Assembly: GCF_032163505.1 (NCBI RefSeq) | Contig: NZ_CP134147.1 | Coordinates: forward strand, 338,501 to 402,500 | Direction of reading: 5' to 3' | DNA length: 64,000 bases | Origin: Streptococcus parasanguinis | GTDB lineage: Bacteria; Bacillota; Bacilli; Lactobacillales; Streptococcaceae | Shown here: piece by piece, positions 10,201 through 16,879 of the stretch | Position numbering within the stretch: position 1 is the stretch's first letter | Layout: every line of letters starts with the position of its first letter | Notes under the pieces: model-generated | Told to the model about the DNA's origin: nothing | What the model saw: the letters and a program-made list of their open reading frames with translations, nothing else | Databases searched by the model: none | Program-made: the position numbers and the translations under genes

Positions 10201-10522
10201 CAGCGGTCGTTGTCGCACGGTTAGTGACTGGACTAGGGGTTGGAGCAACTTCTGTAGTAGAAGCCACATCAGAAGTCGCTGCTGGTTCCGCAGAAGTGGC
10301 AGTGACTGCGGTGTCTTCTTTTTCAGCTACAGAAGGACTGGTCGTCTCGGCTGTCACAGGTGGCTCAGAAGTAGGTGTCGCTTCAAGGACTGTGCTCGGT
10401 TCTGTTTGAGGCGTTTCTACGCTATCGGCTGAAGCTTGGCCATGACCGATAACAGAAAGCAAGACAGCCGCTGAGAGGCTGAGTGTTGTAGTGTACAAAT
10501 GTTTCTTATACGAAGACTTCAT
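7292..10522 (-). CDS. Cell-wall-anchored M14 zinc carboxypeptidase-like protein (LPXTG)
   Basis: 1,076 residues. An N-terminal signal peptide ends near ASADS, then comes a Thr/Pro/Ser/Ala-rich low-complexity stretch to about residue 115. The M14 peptidase domain follows: THADEQPG gives the zinc ligands His (about 324) and Glu (about 327), DLHG near 430 gives the third ligand, and TIEIPEG near 511 gives the catalytic Glu. A long C-terminal region contains a class I glutamine-amidotransferase-like alpha/beta segment. The end is LPQTGE, a hydrophobic stretch and KKKEVE, the sortase A signal near residue 1043. It is therefore displayed on the wall and likely trims peptides or peptidoglycan-linked substrates. 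The SD is GGAGG. A candidate cre box lies 52-65 bases upstream, suggesting sugar repression. The substrate is unknown. Confidence 0.88.
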   Translation of the reverse strand: MKSSYKKHLYTTTLSLSAAVLLSVIGHGQASADSVETPQTEPSTVLEATPTSEPPVTAETTSPSVAEKEDTAVTATSAEPAATSDVASTTEVAPTPSPVTNRATTTADQATRLADSTIYLSEKSTIDDKVQEKAQAAGKINWTLDNKPLSEWKTWDMETGTLSKDPFLTITETANGNDLDLHIDVQDLFGEDLSLRSPNNIRRTYRNYIGNHELVGTNADLGVTINKTLVFRPYQDYHTHEEMLAAIEKSKEEAKPDRLVQLETLGKSAQGRDMKMGIVSKDQASIDHYLSSTNPTALTKPSEMLAALKDKTLDYKLPVLVHNTHADEQPGIDIITGLFNTFATKEKVTFNTTDEAGNAKTVTLDIPSLLNKFIFLFDFTENPDGDALNLRALANGLDPNRDASYQTNPEVRTVIQMINKWNPIALYDLHGFVKEFLIEPATPPHDPNFEYDLLSDLMLENAHHMGRAGVANSKYNSYIIPKLDWGDGWDDSFSGYTGVYAVYHGILGHTIEIPEGNEESYKAGRNAVLGGIDFLNQDPDRLLEMRLNFYLRGLNKTEDPKAENELVGPNGEIVGRVKNGRPKFFPDYYVIPMSLDKDNDAQEAFNMIDYFKRNGVLVKELKEDIGNYKKGDLVIDMAQAKRGYANHILYKGSNESAWAAMYAELLVNFPDMRGFKSEPVFADGLFNGKLGEVTTTRATRTSEIDPKAPYYVIANTSASAVKAVNQAIAQGKSVYLTDDGYIVDRDTFASLLPNYAIYGDALYKVPSGPTLKPMKVYSPNYHYNWAGVDASAHTSLVLEKLGFQIVNTPEEADVVILESNRFDASIFGKKPTLVIGGEAMQKLEKLGVLTGFDAEKLKGGSDYEGLMKAIIDDQDPLTSGYKKNTLFYSNSGNWIEKVPEHFKTLMSIAPSDYYIAGWWPHNDVLANKVMAISGELMGQPLFVYAGNPTNRQHPVHFFRWVTNAIFGSKLASLMDYVPAKEPDQVVVPIHNQTSNPQPILAKKDTPKVLLPQKETTTENGESVQALTYQVGQSFQESPAKAQLPQTGEDTTAHFILSGFLLAVSGGFLLLKKKEVE

Positions 10523-10573
10523 ATAGAAGACCCTCCTTAAAAAGTTATTTTCCAGTTCTAGTATACCATTTTA

Positions 10574-10587
10574 GGAAAGCGTTTACA
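10574..10587 (-). promoter_or_regulatory. Candidate cre (CcpA) site upstream of the M14 peptidase
   Basis: On the minus strand the sequence TGTAAACGCTTTCC fits the cre consensus TGWAARCGYTWNCW at all but the last position. It lies in the promoter region of the minus-strand peptidase gene. Confidence 0.6.
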
Positions 10588-10601
10588 ACAATTGCCCTAA
10601 T

Positions 10602-10630
10602 AAAAAAGCCTTTGCATCTTGCAAGGGCTT
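10602..10630 (-). terminator. Terminator of the aromatic-acid exporter-like gene
   Basis: On the minus strand AGCCCTTGCA and TGCAAAGGCT pair around AGA, followed by TTTTTTAT, a few bases after the stop of the minus-strand gene. Confidence 0.8.
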
Positions 10631-10636
10631 CTTTGT

Positions 10637-11599
10637 CTATTCTGTCTCCTTATGAAATTGTTGGTAAAAATCAACCTTGACCTGGATAAAAGTTTCTAAG
10701 TCTCTTAAGAGTTGGAGCAAGGTGGCACGTGTTTCGAATTCTTCACGGGTCTTAGGAAGAGGACGTTCACGGAAGATCGCCAAATACTGACTAATATCAT
10801 CTAGAAGATCTTGGGCAGGATTTTTCTGGCTTAACTGTTGGGCCGTTTTCTTAAATAGTTGTGCCAGGATTATGCTTTCACTCGCTGCTAACTGACAACG
10901 GTTGACGTTTTCTGCCATATCCCGCAGGATATCGTTTTGCCGCTTGCGCATTTCGAAGTAGTGAATATGGTAGTTGGTTTGGTGAAAGAGGTGGTTGGAA
11001 TGGTCCAGATAGACTAGATTCAAAGCGTCTTTTAGAATACCATCCAACTCCTTAATCAAGCGAGCATCATTGCGACCATCTCCTTTACCAAGAAATTCCG
11101 CAAAACGACTAAGGATCTTCTTTAGTTGGTCTTCGACAACATTATGGTAATGATCGATCGCTCCCTGATTAGAAGGCATATAGAGATTGGCCAGCAGGGC
11201 AAAGCTGGTCCCTATCAAAAAGAGAGCAAGTTCATTGAGCAAGAGCCCCCAGGAAGTAGACTGCTCAATCAAGAGATGGGTGACCAGCACCGTACTTGGC
11301 GTGATGCCGATCTGCCAACCCAATAAAAAGGCACAAGGGACATAAAGAGCGATAAAGACTCCCAATGCCCAGAGGTTGAACCCTAATAAAGAAAAGGCGA
11401 GACTTCCGATAGCAAGGGCCAGTAAGGTCGACATAAAGCGCTGGTAGGCCTGCTTGATGGTACTGCGACGCGTATCAGAGATACTCAAGATGGCAATGAC
11501 GCCAGCTGAGATGGCATAGGTCAAGCCCAGAGCATAAGCCAGGGCCGCTGCTAAACAGGTGGCCAAGGTGAGTTTGATGGTTCGTTGAAAAAGAGGCAT
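10637..11599 (-). CDS. Aromatic acid exporter-family (ArAE/DUF939) membrane protein
   Basis: 320 residues from the ATG at 11,599, chosen because GAAAGGAAG precedes it; the 43-residue upstream extension has no ribosome site. The N-terminal half holds about six membrane segments (for example LTLATCLAAALAYALGLTYAISAGVIAIL). The C-terminal half is a soluble helical domain (IDHYHNVVEDQLKKILSRF onward). This two-part plan is that of the ArAE_1/ArAE_1_C families, predicted exporters of aromatic or organic acids. It is divergent from rlmB, with its own TATAAT -10 (minus strand) at 11,646-11,651. The transport substrate is unknown. Confidence 0.8.
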   Translation of the reverse strand: MPLFQRTIKLTLATCLAAALAYALGLTYAISAGVIAILSISDTRRSTIKQAYQRFMSTLLALAIGSLAFSLLGFNLWALGVFIALYVPCAFLLGWQIGITPSTVLVTHLLIEQSTSWGLLLNELALFLIGTSFALLANLYMPSNQGAIDHYHNVVEDQLKKILSRFAEFLGKGDGRNDARLIKELDGILKDALNLVYLDHSNHLFHQTNYHIHYFEMRKRQNDILRDMAENVNRCQLAASESIILAQLFKKTAQQLSQKNPAQDLLDDISQYLAIFRERPLPKTREEFETRATLLQLLRDLETFIQVKVDFYQQFHKETE

Positions 11600-11645
11600 G
11601 GCTTCCTTTCTATTTTGCTGGTTTCGATGAGATAGAGTTGATTTC

Positions 11646-11651
11646 ATTATA
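11646..11651 (-). promoter_or_regulatory. -10 box (TATAAT) for the ArAE-family gene
   Basis: ATTATA on the plus strand reads TATAAT on the minus strand, about 47 bases before the start codon. No convincing -35 was seen. Confidence 0.55.
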
Positions 11652-11680
11652 TCATGAATTGGCCTCTTCCTCCTTTCTTG

Positions 11681-11689
11681 TGGTATACT
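11681..11689 (+). promoter_or_regulatory. Extended -10 promoter (TGGTATACT) directly before rlmB
   Basis: TGG-TATACT is an extended -10. Its end is 6 bases before the rlmB ATG, so transcription would begin at or next to the A of ATG. No Shine-Dalgarno sequence fits between promoter and start, which points to a leaderless mRNA. Confidence 0.65.
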
Positions 11690-11695
11690 AGTTCT

Positions 11696-12424
11696 ATGGA
11701 AAATAACGATATCGTATACGGTGTCCACGCAGTCACCGAGGCTTTACAAGCCAATACAGGCAATAAATTATATATTCAAGAAGACCTCCGAGGAAAAAAT
11801 GTCGACAAAATCAAGGCCTTAGCAGCTGAGAAAAAAGTGTCGATTTCTTGGACGCCAAAGAAAACCCTGCAGGAAATGACGGAAGGAGCTGTTCACCAAG
11901 GCTTCGTTCTCCGTGTGGCAGCCTTTGCTTACACAGACTTGGCAGCGATTCTGAAACAGACAGCCCAAGAAGAGAACCCACTTTTATTGATTCTCGATGG
12001 TTTGACAGATCCACACAATCTTGGATCTATCTTACGGACAGCTGATGCGACCAATGTCTCAGGCGTCATCATTCCTAAGCACCGTGCAGTCGGGGTAACT
12101 CCAGTGGTTTCAAAAACTTCTACCGGAGCGGTGGAACACATTCCCATTGCGCGTGTGACCAATCTCAGTCAAACTCTAGACAAGCTAAAGGAAGAGGGCT
12201 TCTGGATCTTTGGGACTGACATGAACGGCACGCCATCTCACCAGTGGAATACGGCTGGCAAGTTAGCCTTGATCATTGGCAATGAAGGAAAAGGGATCTC
12301 GGCCAACATCAAAAAACAAGTCGATGAGATGATCACCATTCCTATGAATGGTCATGTGCAAAGCCTCAATGCCAGCGTGGCAGCAGCTATCCTTATGTAT
12401 GAGGTCTTTCGCAATCGACTATAA
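11696..12424 (+). CDS. rlmB: 23S rRNA (guanosine-2'-O-) methyltransferase RlmB (TrmH/SPOUT family)
   Basis: 242 residues from ATG 11,696 (MENNDIVYGVHAV, the typical RlmB beginning); the open frame upstream is not family-like. It has an N-terminal L30e-like RNA-binding domain, then a SPOUT methyltransferase domain with motif 1 GLTDPHNLGSILRTADA near residues 102-118, motif 2 LIIGNEGKGIS near 193-203, and motif 3 LNASVAAAILMYE near 223-235, which form the SAM-binding knot. It methylates a ribose in 23S rRNA. There is no ribosome site, and an extended -10 box abuts the start, so the transcript is probably leaderless. It leads an operon with rae1 and degV. Confidence 0.93.
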   Translation: MENNDIVYGVHAVTEALQANTGNKLYIQEDLRGKNVDKIKALAAEKKVSISWTPKKTLQEMTEGAVHQGFVLRVAAFAYTDLAAILKQTAQEENPLLLILDGLTDPHNLGSILRTADATNVSGVIIPKHRAVGVTPVVSKTSTGAVEHIPIARVTNLSQTLDKLKEEGFWIFGTDMNGTPSHQWNTAGKLALIIGNEGKGISANIKKQVDEMITIPMNGHVQSLNASVAAAILMYEVFRNRL

Positions 12425-12442
12425 TTCTAGAAAGGCAATGAT

Positions 12443-12955
12443 ATGAAACGAAAAATCTTATTGGTTGACGGCTACAATATGATTGCCTTTTGGCAGGAGA
12501 CCCGCCAGCTCTTTCAAAAAAGTGAGCTCGATGCAGCCCGCAATATCCTCCTGCAAAAACTGAGCCACTATGCTAGCTTTGAGGGGATCGAAGTCATCTG
12601 TGTCTTTGATGCCCAGTATATGCCAGGAGTGCGGCAGACCTATGAGGAGTTCAATGTTCAGGTGGTCTTTACCGGTGAGGATGAGACGGCAGATGACTAT
12701 ATCGAGCGCTTGGCGGCAGAGCTTAACACGCCCCTCCACCAAGTATCGGTAGCGACCAGTGACTTAAATGAGCAATGGACCGTCTTTGCTCAAGGGGCCC
12801 TTCGGGTATCTGCCAGAGAGTTAGAAAAACGGGTCGCAGTCGTCAAAGGAAACCTCAATCAGGCGCAGCGAGTGGTCAACGATCAAAAACCACCCATGCG
12901 ACCGCTCGATCACCAAGTATTGCGACAATTACAAGAAATGATGGGAGACAAGTAA
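12443..12955 (+). CDS. rae1: Rae1/YacP-family ribosome-associated endoribonuclease (NYN domain)
   Basis: 170 residues of the NYN/PIN-like YacP family: [11 protein letters not shown] at the N-terminus carries the first catalytic Asp and the DGYN signature, [12 protein letters not shown] the second acidic site, and [16 protein letters not shown] the third. SARELEKRV near residue 118 is also conserved. In Bacillus subtilis the family member Rae1 cleaves mRNA in the ribosomal A site. Its place after rlmB is conserved in Firmicutes and fits an RNA or translation role. It ends in TAATG, sharing a base with the degV start. Confidence 0.85.
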   Translation: MKRKILLVDGYNMIAFWQETRQLFQKSELDAARNILLQKLSHYASFEGIEVICVFDAQYMPGVRQTYEEFNVQVVFTGEDETADDYIERLAAELNTPLHQVSVATSDLNEQWTVFAQGALRVSARELEKRVAVVKGNLNQAQRVVNDQKPPMRPLDHQVLRQLQEMMGDK

Positions 12956-13818
12956 TGACATTTGCTATTTTAACCGATTCGACCGCAGATTTAGACCAGA
13001 ACTGGGCCAAGGAACATCAGGTGACCATTCTTGGGTTGACCATTGAGTTAGATGGGACGGTTTACCAGACAGTAGGCCAAGCTCAATTGACCAGCCCGGA
13101 GCTTTTAGAAGCCATGAAAAATGGGGCCAAACCGACAACCAGTCAGGTCAATGTGGGCCAATTTCAGGAAACCTTTAAACAATTTGCCAAAGAAGGAAAA
13201 GATCTGCTTTATGTGGCCTTTTCATCAGTCTTATCTGGGACCTATCAGAGTGCAGTCATGGCACGAGACCTGGTTTTAGAAGACTACCCGGAAGCCGTGA
13301 TCGAGATTGTCGATCAGAAGGCTGCTGGGATTGGAGAGGGTTATCTGGTCATGCGAGCAGTAGCTGCGCGTGATGCAGGTCGTTCATTAGCAGAAGCCAA
13401 AGAAGAAATCATGGACCTAGCGCCAAAACTGCGGACTTATTTCCTAGTTGATGACCTCTACCACCTCATGCGTGGCGGCCGTCTCTCAAAAAGTGCCGCG
13501 ATCATGGGAAGTTTGGCCAGCATCAAACCCATTCTCTGGATAGATGCGGAAGGGAAATTAGTCCCTATTAGCAAGGTTCGGGGACGCAAAAAAGCTGTCC
13601 GGGAATTACTGGAGCTGATCAAAGCAGATATCGGTGAAAGCACAGCCTTGGTATCTTATACCAACGATCTAGAAGGAGCCGAAGCACTGAAGCAAGAAAT
13701 GCTTGCGCTTGAAGGCATCGATGAAGTTCTCGTGATGCCTCTTGGACCGGTTATTTCAGCCCACGTCGGCCCGAATTCCTTGATCGGATTTGTCATTGGA
13801 AAAGAAAATCGCAAATAA
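12955..13818 (+). CDS. DegV family protein (fatty-acid binding)
   Basis: 287 residues from the ATG at 12,955, which overlaps the preceding stop and has GGGAG upstream; the longer open frame is not used. Marks of DegV are [13 protein letters not shown] at the N-terminus, [12 protein letters not shown] near 61, [15 protein letters not shown] near 89, and [12 protein letters not shown] near 172. DegV/FakB proteins bind a fatty acid and present it to the kinase FakA for phosphorylation and incorporation into phospholipid. Which DegV paralogues act as FakB cannot be read from sequence. It is the last gene of the rlmB operon. Confidence 0.85.
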   Translation: MTFAILTDSTADLDQNWAKEHQVTILGLTIELDGTVYQTVGQAQLTSPELLEAMKNGAKPTTSQVNVGQFQETFKQFAKEGKDLLYVAFSSVLSGTYQSAVMARDLVLEDYPEAVIEIVDQKAAGIGEGYLVMRAVAARDAGRSLAEAKEEIMDLAPKLRTYFLVDDLYHLMRGGRLSKSAAIMGSLASIKPILWIDAEGKLVPISKVRGRKKAVRELLELIKADIGESTALVSYTNDLEGAEALKQEMLALEGIDEVLVMPLGPVISAHVGPNSLIGFVIGKENRK

Positions 13819-13831
13819 TTTTCCAAATCGG

Positions 13832-13861
13832 TTGACTTTTATCTTAGAATTTTGATACAAT
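13832..13861 (+). promoter_or_regulatory. Promoter of rplM-rpsI
   Basis: TTGACT at 13,832-13,837 and TACAAT at 13,856-13,861 with an 18-base spacer. Confidence 0.75.
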
Positions 13862-13865
13862 AGTA

Positions 13866-13947
13866 GGCGGTATTGTTTACCCCATTTGTAAGGCCCCGGA
13901 ACCTTTCAAATAACTTGCGGACCGGAACATCCGCCCTGTAAACAAAA
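13866..13947 (+). ncRNA. L13 ribosomal protein leader
   Basis: The transcript leader before rplM folds with GGCGG (13,866) pairing CCGCC (13,931) and TTGTTTAC pairing GTAAACAA, enclosing a central GGACCGG-containing region. This is the arrangement of the Firmicutes L13 leader, which binds L13 and shuts off the operon when free L13 is in excess. The regulatory role comes from the known RNA family; the fold is visible here. Confidence 0.8.
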
Positions 13948-13970
13948 ACGACATTCATATAGGAGAAATC

Positions 13971-14417
13971 ATGAACAAAACTACATTCATGGCTAAACCA
14001 GGCCAAGTAGAACGCAAATGGTACGTTGTTGACGCAACTGATGTACCTCTTGGACGCCTTTCAGCAGTTGTTGCTAGCGTGCTTCGCGGAAAAAACAAAC
14101 CAACATTCACACCTCACACTGATACAGGTGACTTCGTAATCGTTATCAATGCTGAAAAAGTTAAATTGACTGGTAAAAAAGCAACTGATAAGATCTACTA
14201 CACTCACTCAAACCACCCAGGTGGATTGAAATCAATCTCTGCTGGTGAACTTCGTTCTAAAAATGCAGTACGTTTGATCGAGAAATCAGTTAAAGGTATG
14301 CTTCCACACAATACTCTTGGCCGCGCTCAAGGTATGAAATTGAAAGTATTCGTTGGAGCTGAGCACACTCACGCTGCACAACAACCAGAAGTTCTTGATA
14401 TTTCAGGACTTATCTAA
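13971..14417 (+). CDS. rplM: 50S ribosomal protein L13
   Basis: 148 residues, full length. Conserved stretches include [20 protein letters not shown] near the N-terminus, [20 protein letters not shown], and [19 protein letters not shown]. Component of the large ribosomal subunit. Codons are strongly biased to the abundant set. The SD AGGAG precedes the ATG, and the L13 leader lies upstream. It forms a two-gene operon with rpsI, 18 bases downstream. Confidence 0.98.
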   Translation: MNKTTFMAKPGQVERKWYVVDATDVPLGRLSAVVASVLRGKNKPTFTPHTDTGDFVIVINAEKVKLTGKKATDKIYYTHSNHPGGLKSISAGELRSKNAVRLIEKSVKGMLPHNTLGRAQGMKLKVFVGAEHTHAAQQPEVLDISGLI

Positions 14418-14435
14418 GGAAAGGAACAATAAAGT

Positions 14436-14828
14436 ATGTCACAAGCACAATATGCAGGTACTGGACGTCGTAAAAACGCTGTTGCACGCGTTCGCCTTGT
14501 TCCAGGAACTGGTAAAATCACTGTTAACAAAAAAGATGTTGAAGAGTACATCCCACACGCTGACCTTCGTCTTGTAATCAACCAACCATTCGCAGTTACT
14601 TCAACTGCAGGTTCATACGACGTTTTCGTTAACGTTGTAGGTGGTGGATACGCTGGTCAAGCAGGAGCTATCCGTCACGGTATCGCTCGTGCCCTTCTTC
14701 AAGTAGACCCAGACTTCCGCGATTCATTGAAACGCGCAGGACTTCTTACACGTGACTCACGTAAAGTTGAACGTAAGAAACCAGGTCTTAAGAAAGCTCG
14801 TAAAGCTTCACAATTCTCAAAACGTTAA
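14436..14828 (+). CDS. rpsI: 30S ribosomal protein S9
   Basis: 130 residues with the S9 core ([21 protein letters not shown] at the N-terminus, [19 protein letters not shown] in the middle) and the C-terminal tail ending SQFSKR that reaches the decoding centre. Its last 51 bases are repeated downstream at 40,217, 42,257 and 47,508, showing that this 3' end is the attachment site of integrative elements. Integration rebuilds the C-terminus, so the protein stays intact. Confidence 0.98.
   Translation: MSQAQYAGTGRRKNAVARVRLVPGTGKITVNKKDVEEYIPHADLRLVINQPFAVTSTAGSYDVFVNVVGGGYAGQAGAIRHGIARALLQVDPDFRDSLKRAGLLTRDSRKVERKKPGLKKARKASQFSKR
14778..14828 (+). other. attL: 3' end of rpsI used as integration site
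   Basis: The 51 bases ending at the rpsI stop match 40,217-40,267 at all but one position (AAAGCTTCAC against AAAGCATCAC). The two copies bound an element of about 25.4 kb with an integrase gene next to this left copy. Similarity continues for some bases past the stop (TTAATCAA, ATCAACGTTT). Confidence 0.85.
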
Positions 14829-14853
14829 TCAAAACGATTATATCAACGTTTCG

Positions 14854-14888
14854 AAACACTTCATGGTTCACACCATGGAGTGTTTTTT
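14854..14888 (+). terminator. Terminator of rplM-rpsI
   Basis: AACACTTCATGGT pairs with ACCATGGAGTGTT, followed by TTTTTT. Confidence 0.9.
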
Positions 14889-14906
14889 TGATGATTTTTA
14901 GGAAAA

Positions 14907-14938
14907 TTCACACCACTTTTCACACCAAATTCACACCA
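14907..14938. repeat. Integrase arm-type repeats, left end
   Basis: Three direct copies of TTCACACCA at 14,907, 14,919 and 14,930 (steps of 12 and 11 bases) lie directly beside the integrase stop. Two more copies, in opposite orientations, lie near the other end (40,050 and 40,104). Confidence 0.75.
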
Positions 14939-16156
14939 TTATTTATTTAGGGAGCGATAAGCAATCTCTCCAACAGCCATTGGGATTACGTTTGAAGTGT
15001 TGACATAAGTCTTAGTTGTAATCGTATCACTATGAGTGAGTGCTTCAGAAATAGCTTCCATAGAGGTTCCAGCCTGTTTAGCGAGTGTAGCTCCTGTATG
15101 TCGTAATTTATGAGGGGTTGCATGTGTGAGTTCTGGATGACGACGCTTAACAGATTTCATCTTGTTGTTAAGATAATCAGCATGGAGACAACTGTTTACA
15201 TTTCCCTTTGTATCAATATACGTAAAAACATACTGTTCAGGAGTTTGCATGATGTTAAATGAAGCCAGTTCAGATTTTTGTTGCTTCTTCCAAGAATTTA
15301 ACAAGTCGGTAAGTTCTTGTGGAATCGAAAAAATCGTCTTTTTATTCCCTTTAGTTGACTTTCGATTTTTATATCGATCTAAGGCTTGAAGCAATTGAAT
15401 TTGTTGATTTTTGAAATCAATATGTTTCCATTGCAAAGCGTAGCTCTCTGACTTTCTATCTCCTAAAAAGAAGGTAGTATAGAACAAAACATAGTCTTTG
15501 AATAGAATTTTTTCAGTCTCCAAATCCTTTTCAAAAGCTGTAAACCATGCTTGAAGTTCTTCTTGAGATAGATATAAATCTTCATCTTTTTTAGATTCCT
15601 GTAGCTTGATTTTCTTAGTGGCTTTGATACGGCTTATAGTTTTTGATAGGCGATTAGTTTCGATATACTCTAATTCTTCTGCCCAGTCAAAGATAGAGTT
15701 AACGTAGCTCCTGATAACTTTGAAGTTGGCATATTCTTCAGCCTTTTGAGTCAATAAATTTAGTACAACTTGCTTATTTTGATTAAGAAAGTCTATTGAA
15801 TAATTCCCAAGTAAGGGTAAGATGTGTTTTCTAAAAGCAATTTCTGTTCCAACTATAGTTGCTTGAGAAGGTGGTTTAGCAGTAGAAGTAGTCTGACCTG
15901 CTTTGTAGGATTCCCACCAAACGTTTTGATAAAAATCGGAAAAGAGGATTGAACCATTTGTTTCCAATGAGGTTGAATCTCCGCTTAAAATTTTATCAAT
16001 CCTGTTTTGTAATTCAAGTTCGTATTTTTTAGCCTCACTCCTTAGTTTGAAACGTTTTTCAATCACTTTTTTATCAATTCCCAATGATGATTTGACTTCT
16101 TCTGGGATATAGATACGTAAGCGATAAGTTCCATTTTTAGTTTTTGTAATTGACAT
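14939..16156 (-). CDS. int: Tyrosine integrase of the rpsI-inserted element
   Basis: 405 residues with three parts: an N-terminal arm-binding domain (SITKTKNGTYRLRIYIPEEV), a SAM-like core-binding domain, and a C-terminal catalytic domain. The active-site residues are Arg in GDRKSESYALQWKH, the HxxR of HKLRHTGATLAKQ, His in LTHSD, and the nucleophile Tyr in KTYVN. It faces rpsI and lies 110 bases from its end, beside arm-type repeats, as expected for Tn916/ICESt-type integrases. The SD is GGAG before ATG 16,156. No excisionase gene was recognised. A truncated relative lies at 40,376-40,597. Confidence 0.92.
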   Translation of the reverse strand: MSITKTKNGTYRLRIYIPEEVKSSLGIDKKVIEKRFKLRSEAKKYELELQNRIDKILSGDSTSLETNGSILFSDFYQNVWWESYKAGQTTSTAKPPSQATIVGTEIAFRKHILPLLGNYSIDFLNQNKQVVLNLLTQKAEEYANFKVIRSYVNSIFDWAEELEYIETNRLSKTISRIKATKKIKLQESKKDEDLYLSQEELQAWFTAFEKDLETEKILFKDYVLFYTTFFLGDRKSESYALQWKHIDFKNQQIQLLQALDRYKNRKSTKGNKKTIFSIPQELTDLLNSWKKQQKSELASFNIMQTPEQYVFTYIDTKGNVNSCLHADYLNNKMKSVKRRHPELTHATPHKLRHTGATLAKQAGTSMEAISEALTHSDTITTKTYVNTSNVIPMAVGEIAYRSLNK

Positions 16157-16191
16157 AGTATTCTCCTTTTTTTGAATTGAGCTAGAAAAAT

Positions 16192-16220
16192 ACCGTGGCT
16201 TAATTATATCAAACCACGGT
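16192..16220 (-). promoter_or_regulatory. Integrase promoter within an inverted repeat
   Basis: ACCGTGG (16,192) and CCACGGT (16,214) flank the minus-strand TATAAT -10 (ATTATA on plus, 16,203-16,208). A repressor bound to this palindrome would block integrase transcription; the XRE protein next door is a candidate, by position only. Confidence 0.5.
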
Positions 16221-16301
16221 TATAATGCTACTGATTTTGTAACCACTGACCAATTTATTCTTTATTTCATTTTCTATGCTAATTTATGTAAAAAAGTTAA
16301 C

Positions 16302-16338
16302 AAAAAGGGATTGAAATTTCATTTTCAACCCTTTTTTT
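16302..16338. terminator. Terminator downstream of the xre gene
   Basis: GGGATTGAAA and TTTTCAACCC form a stem flanked by A and T runs, serving the minus-strand xre gene and usable in both directions. Confidence 0.7.
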
Positions 16339-16392
16339 CTTTGAAAAAAAGTGGGAAAGGAATAGTTTTATACTTATCCTTTTCCACTCTTT

Positions 16393-16719
16393 TTATTTTG
16401 TCTCGTTAATAATTGTGTTAATAGCTGAAATGACTTTATTTTGTTTGTACTCTGGTAAAGATTTGATAGTGTCAATAAGCTGTGCTAAATCAGTACTTTC
16501 TTCTTTAAGTGTTAAATCAAAAAAGGTTTGTAGATCAACATTTAACGCTTCTATAATTTTCTCAAGCGTACTAATTTTTATATTGGGCTCTAAATTTTCT
16601 AACTTATACGCGTAATTGGTGCCAAGATCTGCTTTTTCTTCTAATTGTTCCTGAGTCATTCCTGACTGGGTCCGCAGAATCCGTATTCTTTTGCTTATAT
16701 ACTTTTGTAATTTTGACAT
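16393..16719 (-). CDS. XRE-family helix-turn-helix regulator
   Basis: 108 residues. The N-terminal HTH reads IRILRTQSGMTQEQLEEKAD, then LGTNYAYKLENLEPN and the LEKIIEALNVDLQTFFDL helix of Cro/C1-type proteins. A short helical C-terminus follows, possibly for dimerisation. The SD GAGGT precedes ATG 16,719. It is divergent from the surface-protein gene; the palindrome CAACTTTACAAAGTTG between them overlaps the -35 box of that gene and abuts a -35-like TTGTAT for its own promoter. It is therefore likely a repressor of both. Confidence 0.8.
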   Translation of the reverse strand: MSKLQKYISKRIRILRTQSGMTQEQLEEKADLGTNYAYKLENLEPNIKISTLEKIIEALNVDLQTFFDLTLKEESTDLAQLIDTIKSLPEYKQNKVISAINTIINETK

Positions 16720-16785
16720 TTGTAACCTCGTAAGACTATTTTACAGTCTTAGAAGGTTAGATTCTAGTTCTTAAAAGGTTGGATA

Positions 16786-16818
16786 CAACTTTACAAAGTT
16801 GATAAAATGTAGTATAAT
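16786..16818 (+). promoter_or_regulatory. Surface-protein promoter with overlapping palindromic operator
   Basis: TTTACA (16,790-16,795) and TATAAT (16,813-16,818) with a 17-base spacer. The perfect palindrome CAACTTTACAAAGTTG (16,786-16,801) covers the -35. On the minus strand TTGTAT with a 16-base spacer to TAGAAT would be the xre promoter. Confidence 0.65.
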
Positions 16819-16879
16819 TCGGGTGTTTATAATTAGATAGTGATAAATTGCTCAATACTTAATCATAAAGGTGGGAATT

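Noticed and set aside
10118-10432. Overlapping plus-strand open frames opposite the N-terminus of the M14 surface protein
   Set aside because: They are shadows of the Thr/Ala/Pro-rich low-complexity coding strand; composition is biased (Arg/Ser/Cys-rich) and no ribosome site is present.
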